Assembly (NCBI RefSeq): GCF_000002985.6
Contig: NC_003279.8
Location: 3,410,001 to 3,474,000, forward strand
From: Caenorhabditis elegans
Lineage: Eukaryota > Nematoda > Chromadorea > Rhabditida > Rhabditidae
DNA: 64,000 bases
Reading direction: 5' to 3'
In this document: piece after piece, positions 17,228-29,107 of the stretch
Layout: each line of letters starts with the position of its first letter
Position numbering within the stretch: the first letter of the stretch is position 1
Program-made: the position numbers and the translations under genes
The notes under the pieces: generated by a model
Database searches by the model: none
What the model saw: only the letters and a program-made list of their open reading frames with translations
Told to the model about the DNA's origin: nothing

Positions 17228-20200
17228 ATGCAATTCATTTTGCCGATTTTGGCTTTATGTGAGTTTTTTTTAATTTGCGGGTCAAATTTGGTGCATTGGA
17301 GCTATGAAGTAATACACACTTGCTGTTGAAGTTTCGATTTCAATTTGGGCATGTGAAATGGTTACGTTATGGTTCCCTGGGCACCCTACTCTAGCCTACC
17401 CTAGCCCTACCCCTGACTCAAGCCTACCCTAGGACCTAGTCTACCCTAGGCAGACCTAGCCTACTCTAGGCAGACCTAGCCTACTCTAGGCAGACCTAGC
17501 CTACTCTAGGCAGACCCAGTCCACCCTAGGCAGACCCAGTCCACCCTAGGCAGGGCTAGCCTTCCCTAGGCAGACCTAGCCTACCCTAGGCAGACCTGGC
17601 CCACCCTAGGCAGACCTAGCCTACTCTAGGCAGACCTAGCCTGCTCTAGGCAGACCTAGCCTGCCCTAGGCAGACCCAGTCTACCCTAGGCAGACCTAGC
17701 CTTCCCTAGGCAGACCTAGCCTTCCCTAGGCTGACCTGGCCTTTCCTAGGCAGACCTAGCCTACCCTAGGCAGACCTAGCCTACTCTAGGCAGACCTAGT
17801 CTACCCTAGGCAGACCTAGCCTACTCTAGGCAGACCTAGCCTACTCTAGGCAGACCTAGCCTACTCTAGGCAGACCCAGTCCACCCTAGGCAGGCCTAGC
17901 CTTCCCTAGGCAGACCTAGCCTACCCTAGGCAGACCTGGCCCACCCTAGACAGACCTAGCCTACTCTAGGCAAACCTAGCCTACTCTAGGAAGACCTAGT
18001 CCACCCTAGGCAGACCTAGCATTCCCTAGGCAGACCTAGCCTTCCCTAGGCAGACCTGGCCTTTCCTAGGCAGACCTAGCCTACCCTAGGCAGACCTAGC
18101 CTACCCTAGGCAGACCTAGCCTACCCTAGGCAGACCTAGCCTACTCTAGGCAGACCTAGTCTACCCTAGGCAGACCTAGCCTACTCTAGGCAGACCTAGC
18201 CTACTCTAGGCAGACCTAGCCTACTCTAGGCAGACCCAGTCCACCCTAGGCAGACCCAGTCCACCCTAGGCAGGCCTAGCCTTCCCTAGGCAGGCCTAGC
18301 CTACCCTAGGCAGACCTGGCCCACCCTAGGCAGACCTAGCCTACTCTAGGCAAACCTAGCCTACTCTAGGCAGACCTAGTCCACCCTAGGCAGACCTAGC
18401 ATTCCCTAGGCAGACCTAGCCTTCCCTAGGCAGACCTGGCCTTTCCTAGGCAGACCTAGCCTACCCTAGGCAGACCTAGCCTACCCTAGGCAGACCTAGC
18501 CTACCCTAGGCAGACCTAGCCTACCCTAGGCAGACCTGGCCTACCCTAGGCAGACCTAGCCCACCCTGGGCAGACCTAGCCCACCCTAGGCAAACCTAGC
18601 CCACCCTAGGCAGACCTAGCCCACCCTGGGCAGACCTAGCCCACCCTGGGCAGACCTAGCCCACCCTGGGCAGACCTAGCCCACCCTGGGCAGACCTAGC
18701 CCACCCTGGGCAGACCTAGCCCACCCTGGGCAGCACTAGCCCACCCTAGGCAGACCTAGCCTACCCTAGGCAGGCCTAGCCCACCCTGGGCAGACCTAGC
18801 CCACCCTGGGCAGACCTAGCCCACCCTGGGCAGACCTAGCCCACCCTAGGCAGACCTGGCCTACCCTGGGCAGCCCTAGCCCACCCTAGGCAGACCTAGC
18901 CTACCCTGGGCAGACCTAGCCCACCCTAGGCAAACCTAGCCCACCCTAGGCAGACCTAGCCCACCCTGGGCAGACCTAGCCCACCCTAGGCAAACCTAGC
19001 CCACCCTAGGCAGACCTAGCCCACCCTGGGCAGACCTAGCCCACCCTAGGCAAACCTAGCCCACCCTAGGCAGACCTAGCCCACCCTGGGCAGACCTAGC
19101 CCACCCTGGGCAGACCTAGCCCACCCTGGGCAGACCTAGCCCACCACTGGAGAGTTGGGTTAGAGACCATTCGAACGTGCGGTTTTACCCGGCTCCCTCA
19201 CACTTAGCGAGGGTCGAAGACATGCGGCACCCAACAACGACCGCCCAAAATTTACCGATAACCCAGGAAGCTCCCGAAGGCTTGAGGGGGAGAGTAAGCT
19301 GGCCCTCCGCCAGGCCAGAGATTCGCTTTCGCAGGTGTCTGTCGTCGCATTTATATAAGTCTATTTCAACGAGTATATCGTTGGTTCAATTACCCAATTT
19401 GAGGGAATATCAGGTACTTGTCAAAGCAAGTCTCTGATCTGGCGGGGAGCCAGCTAACTTCCTACCGCATCTCTCTTCGGAGAGTCCAGGTTGAGCTTGT
19501 GCGTAAATTGTAGTGCTTTGTATTTTTAGCTTTGCACACGATGCATTAAATTTGACGCGCAAATCATTTCTCAATCCTACAGTAACCAATATGATTTATC
19601 AGTATGAAAAATGTATGCACCTCATTTTACGCGCAATTTTTTTTGACTAAAATTGAAACGCGCAAACAAATTTTGGGTGCGAAATCCGTGGCCTAATTTT
19701 CTTGCTTTTGTGGCCGAGTTTTTTTTAGCAAATGCTCACAATGCACCATATTTGACGCGCAAATTTTGTCGAGCTTATTTTCAGATATTATGAACGGCCA
19801 AGAAAAAAAGCCCACTTTACGCGCAATTTTGAAATTGCGCCGAAATTATGGTGCATTGTATTTTCTAGTTTTGCACACAATGCATCAAACTTGACGCGCA
19901 AATAAAATTTTCAATCCTACAGTAACCCACTCAACAACCGGCAGCCCACCTCCACAGTTCGATCAGTGTCTGTCGATCAAAGGAATCGGATTACAAAACT
20001 TTAATATATTCACTTCGCCCAATTTTCCTGATAGGTATGCTTTTTGCAAAAAAAGTTGCAAAAAATTGAAAAAAAATTTGCAGGTACCCTCCGAATATTG
20101 ACTGTGTCCGAGTGATACATTCTCGTCCGCAACACGATGTTGTCGTCAAATTCCATCACGTTTTTCATGTAAGTTTTTTGGGAACCTTATCGATTTTTTA

Positions 20201-23129
20201 CGACACTCCGATGTTCCGCTGGCCACGTGGCCGGGTAGAAACTCGGCCGCCAAGCCATAAGACGCACCGAAGTGTGTAATTGAAAAATTTAATTAAGATT
20301 TCCAGATTGAATCAACATACGACAAAATAGACGCTGGCGAGGAGTGCCCGAATGATTTTATTGTGGGTTCTTTTTTTGGCTTTTAGTTCGTTTAATTGAT
20401 GTATTTGGAAGTGAAATCGAACCAAACTACACAGAAATCGGAAAATCTATTTAGCTAGATTGAAAAGAAAAATATTTTATTTGCGCATAAATTATTTTGC
20501 AATTATACTATAAAAGTTAGAGAATGATACGGTACCCGGTCTCAACACGACAATTGATTGTTAGCCGCAAAAAGGTCAAACTTTTGTTGGTGCTGAATAG
20601 ATTTTTCATAGCTATTCTGTTTTATTGTAGTCTTTAATGGAAAAAATAATATTCTCTGAAAAATCTAGGAAAATCCTGAAATAACGAAAGTTTGAAATTA
20701 CAGTACTCTTTAAAGGCGTTTATCCTTTTGAATTTAAAACAAATTGTCGTGACGTGACCAGCTACCGTATCGTTGACGCAAAAATCACAAAAATTCGCAA
20801 CTTTGCGGTAAAGAACCTATTTCGCTACGTGGCCGCAAACAAGAAAAACTCGGCCACCAGCAATGCATCAAATTTGACGCGCAAATTCAAACTTTTCTTC
20901 AGGAATTTCGTGATGGCCGATACGGGTTCTCTCCGCTCATCGCTCGTTTCTGTGGCGACCGAATGCCGAAACGAGAAATTCGAGCAGTTTCGGGTAATTC
21001 CAAACATTTTCAATGCCTTCCCCACAAATATCTGAATTTCAGGTTTCTTATGGATCCGTTTTCGGTCAGACTCTATGCTAGAATATCAAGGTTTTTCTGC
21101 AGAATATGCGATTGTTCCAAGTAAAACTGGACGATTTAATAATCATGGTATGGTGGTTTTTAAAATTTTGGAAACACAAAATACTAGGAATGCGTATTAC
21201 ACAGCATATTTGACGCGCAAAATATCTCGTGGCGAAAACTACAGTAATTCTTTAAATGAATACTGTAGCACTTGTGCCGATTAACGGGCTCGATTTATCA
21301 ACAGAGTATTAAAATAAGCAAAAAATGAGAAAATAATAAGGGAGCCCGTAAATCGACACAAGCCCTACAGTAGTCATTTAAAGAATTACTGTAGTTTTCG
21401 CTACGAGATATTTTGCGCGTTAGAATTTTGCGTTCCCGTAATAGTTTGATGAATACACCAGATTTGACGTGCAAGTTTCAAAACAAACTAATGCAGCCAA
21501 TTTTCAGAATGTCTTCTAGAATATTTAAATGGATTGGATGGATTTATCCGAACAAAAGATCTAATTTCAAACCTTCCAAGAAATGCATCGGGAACCTTGG
21601 ACTGTGTATGGCGGTTGGCGGTTCCGAATAACTTTCGAATTGCATTTTACGTAAAGGAATTCGCGTTGACTGCTCCGAATCAATGTGCTCATAATTTTGT
21701 AGAAGTTTACTCGGGAGACACTTCAAATAAACCATTGAGACGGTTAGTTTTGCGCGTAAAATATGGTGTCTTTGTGTCCGCGTAATACACCATATTTGAC
21801 GCGCAACTTGAAAACATTGCAGATTCTGTGGTCTTACGGCGAATGACGTGTTCTCCCCGTCGAATGAAATGTTCGTTCGGTTCTATTTATCGGATGTTCG
21901 AAGTCTCAACACAACTTCCATATCAGCTTTATTTTCTTCTTATACGAGATGTAAGCTTTTTTAGTTTGGTCTCGATACGGCAATTTAAAAAAAAAAAGTT
22001 TAAATTTTGCGGAATTTTCATCGATTTTACATAGTTTTTATATTGATTTTGTTCAAATTTGAGGGTTTACTACTTTATATTTGATTTTTTATATTTTTTA
22101 ATCGAGAAACTATCAAAAATCGATAAAATATCAAGTTCGAAACTACAGTAGTCTTTAAAGGCGCGTACCTTTTTGAAAAACTCGTAAAACTTCGCTTTCG
22201 AGTAATAAAACCTGTTTTCTCAATTTTTCAATCAAGGTAACAGAGAATTCGCGCTCCGTTGGCCATGAGAGCGTGTAGTCCGAGTGGATTAATGTTAAAA
22301 TTTGACTTTCCAGTTCAATAAATTGGTAGAAATTCTTTTTTTTTTAACTGAATTTCAAAAAAAAGTCGAAAAACCAGCATTTTTCCTATTATGAAGACGC
22401 CAAAAAATGCGCCTTTTGAAATTGAGATGCAAGCGCGCTCCACGGCCAATTGAAAGCGCCCCGCCCCAAAACGTTGGGTCTCGTTAGGAAATTGCTGGGA
22501 AAATCGTAAATTCGAACGTTTTCAATTAGTTTCAGCATTTTTGGGCACGTTTGTCAGATTTTCTGCAGTTTTTTATGATTTTTAAGCCGAAATTGATTTA
22601 AAAATATTTATTCAAAAATAATATTTTTCGACCTAAAAATCTTCAAATACAATGGAAAACATAACAAAAAAGACGAAAATTGCTTGAAACTAATTGAAAA
22701 CGTTTGAATAATAATAATAAATACCTAACGAGACCCAACTGTGGCCGTGAAGCGCGTTTGCATATCGAGCGTAATAAAAATTGCGCTTAAGATCAGCTCA
22801 AATTCAAATTTTCAGTGAAAAATTGCACCCAAGAAGGTCTTTTCGCGTGTGGAGACGAGAATTGTGTCCCAAAATCGTTGGCGTGTAACGGGCGGCCCAA
22901 TTGCCCGTACGGACGTGACGAACGTGTCTGCTCCGTCGGTCAGGACACGATTTTCAGCTTTTTGGCAAGCGGATTTGCTCCGCTTGTTTCGATTATTCTT
23001 ATTGTGCTCATTGTGGTCTCACTCATTTGTTTCTACACTATACGCAAAAATAATTGTGGTAGGTGGCCCCGCGGATGGCTTTTCTCAATTTAAAGTGCCA
23101 TATTTCCAGCTCTTCCTCCGATCCTCTGA
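17228..23129 (+). CDS. CUB-CUB-LDLa single-pass membrane protein, 359 residues
   Basis: Predicted type I surface protein of the Neto/SOL-2/LEV-10 style, a group that acts as receptor auxiliary or clustering factors; the exact role is unknown. Exons are 17228-17258, 19923-20034, 20084-20168, 20306-20362, 20903-20993, 21043-21120, 21508-21742, 21823-21950, 22816-23058 and 23110-23129. Exon 1 encodes a signal peptide ([10 protein letters not shown]) and joins exon 2 in phase. CUB 1 spans about residues 26-150, CUB 2 about 153-270 and the LDL-receptor class A module about 276-315 ([15 protein letters not shown], then C..GRDER.C). A hydrophobic helix at about 321-345 is followed by a cytoplasmic tail of only about a dozen residues. 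AATAAA at 23155-23160 lies 26 bases after the stop. Exon 1 is the least certain part, because the intron is 2.7 kb and repeat-filled. Confidence 0.82.
17395..19145. repeat. 20-bp minisatellite, about 87 units
   Basis: Unit CTAGGCAGACCTAGCCTACC and variants. From about 17461 to 19140 the array stays in one 20-bp register with no insertion or deletion, 84 units in all. Units before about 18540 are mostly CTACTCTAGG/CTACCCTAGG; later ones are mostly CCACCCTGGG. It lies in intron 1 of the CUB/LDLa gene and is the most GC-rich stretch of the window. Confidence 0.97.
19190..19505. other. GC-rich imperfect palindrome with nested hairpins
   Basis: Arms 19293-19320 and 19433-19460 are near-inverse (AGCTGGCCCTCCGCCAG against CTGGCGGGGAGCCAGCT). 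Weaker complementarity extends to about 19250 and 19500. Local perfect hairpins are ACTTG-tcaaag-CAAGT (19416-19431), CTGGC-gggga-GCCAG (19439-19453) and CTCTC-ttcg-GAGAG (19471-19484). A TATATA (19352-19357) lies about 30 bases before an SL1-like stretch at 19383-19404. Whether it is transcribed is unknown. Confidence 0.55.
19510..19930. repeat. Direct repeat flanking the exon 2 acceptor
   Basis: 19515-19597 and 19855-19928 share TTTGCACAC.ATGCAT.AAA.TTGACGCGCAAAT followed by TCAATCCTACAGTAACC. The second copy carries the acceptor used for exon 2 of the CUB/LDLa gene. The first copy has the same CCTACAG but no open exon after it. Confidence 0.75.
20528..20765. repeat. Palindrome in CUB/LDLa gene intron 4
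   Basis: ACGGTACCCGGTCTCAACACGACAATT on the left matches the inverse of AATTGTCGTGACGTGACCAGCTACCGT on the right. The inner arm includes GCCTTTAAAG-type motifs shared with 51225-51665 and 54345-54690. Confidence 0.7.
21160..21443. repeat. Palindromic MITE-like element (family E), copy 3
   Basis: TTGACGCGCAAAATATCTCG and the inverse CGAGATATTTTGCGCG bracket a centre near 21305 rich in CTACAGTA motifs. It occupies most of the intron between exons 6 and 7 of the CUB/LDLa gene. Confidence 0.8.
22385..22785. repeat. Palindrome (family F) in CUB/LDLa gene intron 8
   Basis: GCCCCGCCCCAAAACGTTGGGTCTCGTTAGG on the left and CCTAACGAGACCCAAC on the right form the arms. The outer part includes GCAAGCGCGCTCCA and the inverse GAAGCGCGTTTGC. 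Relatives are at 35895, 41472 and 49765; a half copy is at 54896. Confidence 0.8.
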
Positions 23130-23299
23130 TGTCACTGAAAGCTGGTCCAAAATGAATAAATCATTCAATCATTTATTTTACACGATAATAATAAAACTTA
23201 GTTGACTAGTAGTGTCAAAGAATACAATAAGAAACCCGGGAGATAAGCACCTGTGCAAAATAAAATAACGATCCTTAAGATCCTTCGGGTCAGATTATA

Positions 23300-26200
23300 T
23301 TACAAATTTCGGGATCTTGATGGAGTTCGGGCACTTGAGCGAGTTGTTCTAGTCGTCGGTGTTGCTGGAATAGGTGGTGCAACCAGCGGTTTCAGCTGCC
23401 GCGTTGTCGACCGTTTCGGAGCTTCATCATCTTCCTCTTGGAACGTTTTCACCTGACGAGGTGTCTTCAGAACTCTGCTTGGCATCCTTGCTCGGCTTGG
23501 AGACTTGTTCTCATTATTTGAGAAAATTGGAGTCATTGGAACAGACTTCGATGTAACAAATTCTTGTTTCGGTGTCTTCGGCACAGTTTCCATTCGCATC
23601 GAAGTTCGGGCTGAAGTCTTCGGAGTCTGCGGCAAGTTTCTCTGATCCTTTTCCACGAATGGCGTCGTTTGCTTTGCAACAACTGGCAATCCATACATCA
23701 CCACAGCGGCACCGGTCAAATATTTCAGTCTGGCTTTTGATCTGGCCTCGTGCATAGCCTCCGATAGCTGACGAAGCTTGTCGATTCCGGTGAGCGATTT
23801 GGAATCTTCGAAACAATCATCGATCATTCGAATCAAGAAACGATCGATTTCACCATCAGTGACAGTCCATAAGCATCCAACGATCAGTGGACACTTTGCC
23901 ATCGCGTAGTCCAGAATCGCCGTTTTTCCATCAAAACCGAGAGCTTGTGGAATTGTTCGGACACTAAAATAAAGGCAAAATTAGTTGAAAATCAATCAAA
24001 ATAAATTATATTAACCTTCCACAACCCATCAGCAAACTGATCGCATTACACGTCGACTGCTTGAGCACAGATCGTGGCATAACCGAAGATCCAGAGCCAT
24101 GTCCAATAAAGCTGGAAATTTTTTTTGTTGATATTCAATCCAGCTCAATCTCAGAACTTACAAAAACGCATCGCGTTGAGACAACGCGGCGCTAATCTCA
24201 TTCGATTTTGGCGCCGAGCCAACAGTTCCTTCCCAATTGAACTTATTGATATATTCGACCATTCGTTTTTGTGTTTCGCCCAAATTGTTGTCAGGATCGA
24301 GAATGTAGTAGGCGTTTTGTACGTCGATTTGTAGAGGAATCTGAAGTTAAGAAATAATTTTTTTTTCAATAAAAACTTATATGGAAAGTATTTCAGCTGG
24401 TAATGCGTATTGCGCAGCATTGTTGATGCGCAAAATATCTCGTAGGGAAAACTACAGTAACTCTTCGAATGGCTACTGTAGCGCTTGTGTCGATTTACGG
24501 GATCTCGATTTTTGAAATGAATTTATTTTCGAAACCAAAAATCTAGAAAACAAATCGACACAAGCGCTACAGTAATCATTTAAAGAATTACTGTAGCTTT
24601 CCCTACGAGATATTTTGCGCATCAAATAGGTTGCGAAATACGCATTTTCAGAATTTTTGTGTATTCTGGTAATATTTTCCATTCAAGATCATACCTGTTT
24701 CTCCTGACTTTTCATTGCTTCCAACTGACTAAAAGTCGAGTGAATCGATACTTGACGTCCCACATATGGATACTCATCGAAAATCGGCAATCGCTCCCAA
24801 CAGAATTGAGAAAGATGGGGACAGATGACAAGGTACGTGTACTTCTTTTCCGTAACAATCGAATCATCCTGATTCATTACTTCAACCGAATTCCTGTGCA
24901 TCAGCGGCAGGAACGATTTGAACTTCTCATCGGTAGTTCTCATCTCACAGAATCGAAGAATCAGCGCTTCCCAGGATTTCGCATCCATCAACTTTGACTG
25001 ATATACCATCTCCTTGGCCTCTCCCAGAAGGAGTCCTCCTTTCGACAACTTGTGGATTTTAATTGCAAGTTCTGCCGCTTTCGGGCCCAACTGTCCAGAC
25101 GGCATCAGAAGACTCGCCGCAACACCTAGGAAATGCTTCTGAACCTCGTCAACAAACGTCATCATTCTACCATCCACAATTTTCCGTCGTTTCCAAAACT
25201 CTTCTGGTGTAATGTCTCCGGGATACTTTGCTATCATCTCGTCTTCATCCAACAAAAACGTGAATTTATCCATCAATTCGACGGCTTGAGAGTAGTGTGC
25301 CAGTGGCATGATGATCGGATCACGATCCGCGTGCAGTTTCACCAAATAAATCGTCTTATCATCGGCCATCGCAATCTGTACAAGCGTCATCTCGTCTGGC
25401 ATCGACTGTACACACGTTTTGAAGCGATCATGTCCCGACATTGTCACCAATCCTCTCTTGCACTTCTCAAGTCGGCTCTGTACAGCGTTACGAGCTCCGA
25501 TCTGTGTTGACTCGGCCCATGCGTACGCAGCCTCCCAAGGATCACGTGATGTTCTTCCGACGTAGGCGAACAAGCGGCAACGCCATTCTCTGGAAAATTT
25601 TTGAAATATATATTCATTTTTTAATTCTAAATTTCAAACCTGTATAGAATATGGCCGTAGTGGTTCATCTCGTTCCGCATGGCAAGCCGAACCTTCTCGA
25701 AGCGTTCCTTATCGAAAGGCTGAAGATTCTTCTCCAGTTTCTCAACTTTCGGACGACGTCCGAACGGAGAAACCGCGCGAAGAATGTCGACGGCACAATC
25801 GATCGTTGCCTTGACACGTGGTTTCCGGATCGTTGGCCGCATCCAGCTATAGTTGCATTCCATGGGAAACTCGAGTTGTCGTCCAAGTTGTGTCACTGCG
25901 AGAATCATATCGGTTGTTCGTTGTTGAAGATATCTCACGATCTGAAAGATGAAATTTCGATTTTCCCATTTTCCAAATCAAATATTTTATACCTTCAACG
26001 CGTTGTTGAAAATCTCCATCGTATCCTCGTCAGCACTTTCTTTCGAATCCAACTTTTTCGTCAGCCACCGGATCACACACATGCCGAAAATCTCGTTTTG
26101 AATGATATTCGGTCTCTGCAATAAGTTTGTATTTTATTGTTTTTGAATTTCCAGAGCAACCCACCGGCCTCACACTCGAGTCCCGATGCATCAGAACCTG

Positions 26201-28533
26201 ACTAGACATTCCACGCTCTCTGATTCTCGCGAACTCGTCGTTGAAATGTTTGATGGAGAGTTGCGAGAAATCCGAGTGAATTGCGTAGGACATCATGTAT
26301 TCGGCGGCGAATGAGCTATGCAGCGGGTAAATCGTGCAGACATTGCAGACGCAGGATCGGGTGATCGGATGGAATGATTGTTCATCGAGTCTGGAAGAGT
26401 TAATTGAATAATTTTATATTATGGGAGCGGCTTTCGTGTGATGTCTCAGAAAAATCGCTCGGTAGAATTTGATTTTTAGAAAAGCGGCTTTTTCAACACT
26501 TTTAAGCAATTCAGGTCATTCTAATGAAGGGTGTCGGTTTTTCGATTTTTTCAGAAAATCGAAAAACGAAAATTTTTCGATTTTTTCAGAAAATCGAAAA
26601 ACGAAAATTTTTCGATTTTTTGATTTTTCAAAAATTAGCTTTATATTTTGGCTATTATTCTTCTTTTTAGAAGAAACTTGTATGTTTTTTTTCTAATAAA
26701 TATATGCAAAAAAAATCATAGGTATTTTATGGTTAATTTTCTGAACATATTTTTGCGATTTTTCGATTTTCCAGGGAATCGAAAAATCGAAAATTTTCGT
26801 TTTTCGATTTTTCGATTTTCACTGAAAAGTATCGAAAAATGGCACCCTTGATTCTAATTCAATTGAGCCGCGACGCGACACGCAAAGCGCCGTAAATCTA
26901 CCCCGGCCGGGGCCGAGTCCAAATGGCTTAATTCGGAAAATTCTTACATTTAAAAATTTGGGGAAGCCTGAAGCGCGTGATTCAGCTCGATAAAATCGAG
27001 GGGAAATTGATACGTTATTTTTAAGAATGTGGAAAACAGTTAAGCCTATTTTTTCTTGCGCGCCGTCTCTGTAGGGTCAAATTCTATTCTGAATCTAAAT
27101 ATTCCAGCAATCCAATTCTCACAATTCGAGATCTCCCAACAGATCAGCCAGATCAGGTCTCATCGTGTTCTGTTTCTCCGATACACTACTCCCTGCCATC
27201 GGTGTATGAGCTCTCGAAGTGGCTCCCGTCTCCTTCGGAGTGCTACACCGAACAATTATCGGATTAGACGACAGCAAATTAACACACGATACTCTCATTA
27301 ATTTCGCGTTCTTCTCACTTCCGGCTTCTTCGATGATACTCGAATAGTAGGCTAATGTGTTGGTTGTCTGAAGAACTCGAAAGAATGAAGCCGATTTTAA
27401 TGCGACACGAAGATTCAGAATCATTGCCGACATCGAATCACGAGTTTGGGCGGTGGTGACGTTGACGAGAGCACACTCCCGACGCATCTCAAAGTGCCAA
27501 GCGATTGTACTGCCAATGTGCACTGAAAATGTAGAAATTGTGTTTGAAATTATATATTTTTTTTTTCAACAATTTATACCATAATAATTGCTATCTTCTT
27601 GATGCCCGTCTAGAAATGGCCAAATTGATGCATTAACCGAGTTGTCGAATTGAGAGCTGGCGAGGCCAGGAATTCGATTACGCACAAGTGAATCACTTTT
27701 TAATGCTGCTTCTTGAATATGGGACACACGATCCGGGAACTGAAATAATTATAAAATATATTTTAGAACACAAAACCATCGCTTCATACCTCACACTCCC
27801 TGAGTGCGGATCCAACGGGAACATTGCTCAACGTTGAGCACAACCAAGAGACATAAGAAGCCAACTCGTATCTCGAAAATGAGCGAGTAGGATCCGATTT
27901 GACTTTATCGCGAAGCTTCATCAGCTTTTCGAGCATTTCCACGCGATACTCTGACTTTTTCAGGTAGTTCATCGCGAATTCGGTAGCCGAGAACATGTCT
28001 TTCGAGCTTTTATCCATTTTCCACGTCTTCAGCTTCTTCTCAATTAGCTCGGTCTCGCCGAGAAACATCAACCATCGAAGAGCAGCTTCCTTGGCCAGAG
28101 TGTCGTCTGATAGGTCGATGTAGTCGAGCAGGCACACGACTGCTCTGCACAGTTCTCCGTTGTAAAAGTAGAAAAAGCAGAGTTTCGCGGGAATACTCGC
28201 GAAAATCTCTCGATCTTTGCTCCGACACTCCATCGCCTCCTTTCGTAGAGTTTGCCACGTGATGAACATTTTGCATGCGGTTCGTTGATACTTCGCAAGT
28301 CCTTGAAAGTATTCGGACGAGGCGTAGTATGAGGTGATTCGAGCCAATTTGCTCAGCGAGTTCATGTCAATCGGTCCATTGACGCCGAATTCGGCGATAA
28401 AAAGCTCGGAAATCTCCTGTTGCAACTCGGCAGTTTGTTCGGCAAACCCGATCACCGTGCAGCTCACATTTTTGCGTAGCTCATCTAGTTTTTCGATGTG
28501 CTGCTTGTCAACTGACTTGTTTGTGATCTTCAT
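23300..28533 (-). CDS. sep-1: Separase, 1262 residues, complete
   Basis: Cysteine protease that cleaves cohesin kleisin to release sister chromatids at anaphase; in worms it is also needed for cortical granule exocytosis. Exons in transcript order are 28533-27790, 27739-27580, 27522-27123, 26390-26165, 26115-25993, 25941-25640, 25589-24695, 24340-24162, 24111-24016 and 23963-23300. The C-terminal protease core shows IGHGSGSS with the catalytic His at residue 1014, and LLMGCGS with the catalytic Cys at residue 1040. The stretch between, STCNAIS, is typical of separases. The long N-terminal half is helical and repeat-like, with no other motif seen. After the core comes a roughly 150-residue basic tail with at least six Thr-Pro sites. 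It converges with the CUB/LDLa gene and is divergent from the 92-residue gene. Length and active-site numbering match what I remember of C. elegans SEP-1. Confidence 0.98.
24400..24672. repeat. Palindromic MITE-like element (family E), copy 4
   Basis: AATGCGTATTGCGCAGCAT with GCGCAAAATATCTCGTAG is inverted at 24600-24660. It fills the sep-1 intron between the exons ending at 24695 and starting at 24340. Confidence 0.8.
26526..26850. repeat. Fold-back element with AAGGGTG ends (family G), sep-1 intron
   Basis: It begins AAGGGTGTCGG and ends CACCCTT, with interior runs of TCGATTTTTCAGAAAATCGAAAAA-type mutual complements. It is followed by a partial family K repeat at 26855-26990. Relatives are at 36364-36885 and, more degenerate, at 47570-48500. 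Confidence 0.7.
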
Positions 28534-29107
28534 GAAAGTTTATCTAGAAAAATTAAAATTAAACTGTTTTAATGGAATTAACATTATTACATACATAAAA
28601 AGCAAGTTTTTTGATTGATTTTCATTAAAAATCGAGGAAAAATTGAAAATGAAAGGGTTTCAACGCACGTTATCTTCTAAAAAATTTAAAAAATTTTCTT
28701 CTAGATGATACGCTTCACATACGCGACGCGTAACATTGGAGCAACGTTGTCACTTTTTCTTAAAAATCTCTTATAAGAGTTGGCACGGTGCCAGATCCGG
28801 AATTCCACCAGATCTTGAATTAAAATAAGTTTTTTTGCAAGTTTTAGCAAGTTGAAGCAAGTTTTTTTATTGATTTTCACCGGAAATCGAGGAAAATTGA
28901 AAATGAAACGATTTTCGAGGCAAAAATAAAAAATTTCCCTCCGATTTTGAAGTCCGTGAATGCGCGTGCGGTGCAACTGCGTACAAAACACCAAACTTTA
29001 CGACAGTGCGGTAAATTCTACTTTTCAAAGTTTGAGCCCCAAAATTCGTTTAATTTTTGTTTAAAACTTTTCTTGTTTATTGAATTATTTACATTTTTTC
29101 AGTCGAC
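28534..29107. promoter_or_regulatory. Divergent promoter region, sep-1 / 92-residue gene
   Basis: 574 bp separate the two divergent start codons. The right edge ends in TTTTTTCAG at 29094-29102, a good trans- or cis-splice acceptor five bases before ATG 29108. 28625-28915 has two diverged copies of TTGATTTTCA..GAAAATCGAGGAAAA.TTGAAAATGAAA. 28700-28760 has a fragment of the repeat seen at 46740 and 58230. Confidence 0.45.

Noticed and set aside
17027..17329. 100-codon frame read as one hydrophobic protein
   Set aside because: Only its segment from 17228 to 17258, in a different reading of the start, makes sense, as the signal-peptide exon of the CUB/LDLa gene.
19177..19437. 86-codon plus-strand frame in the GC-rich island
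   Set aside because: The region is an imperfect palindrome with hairpins, and the frame has no domain and no fit to the surrounding CUB gene exons.
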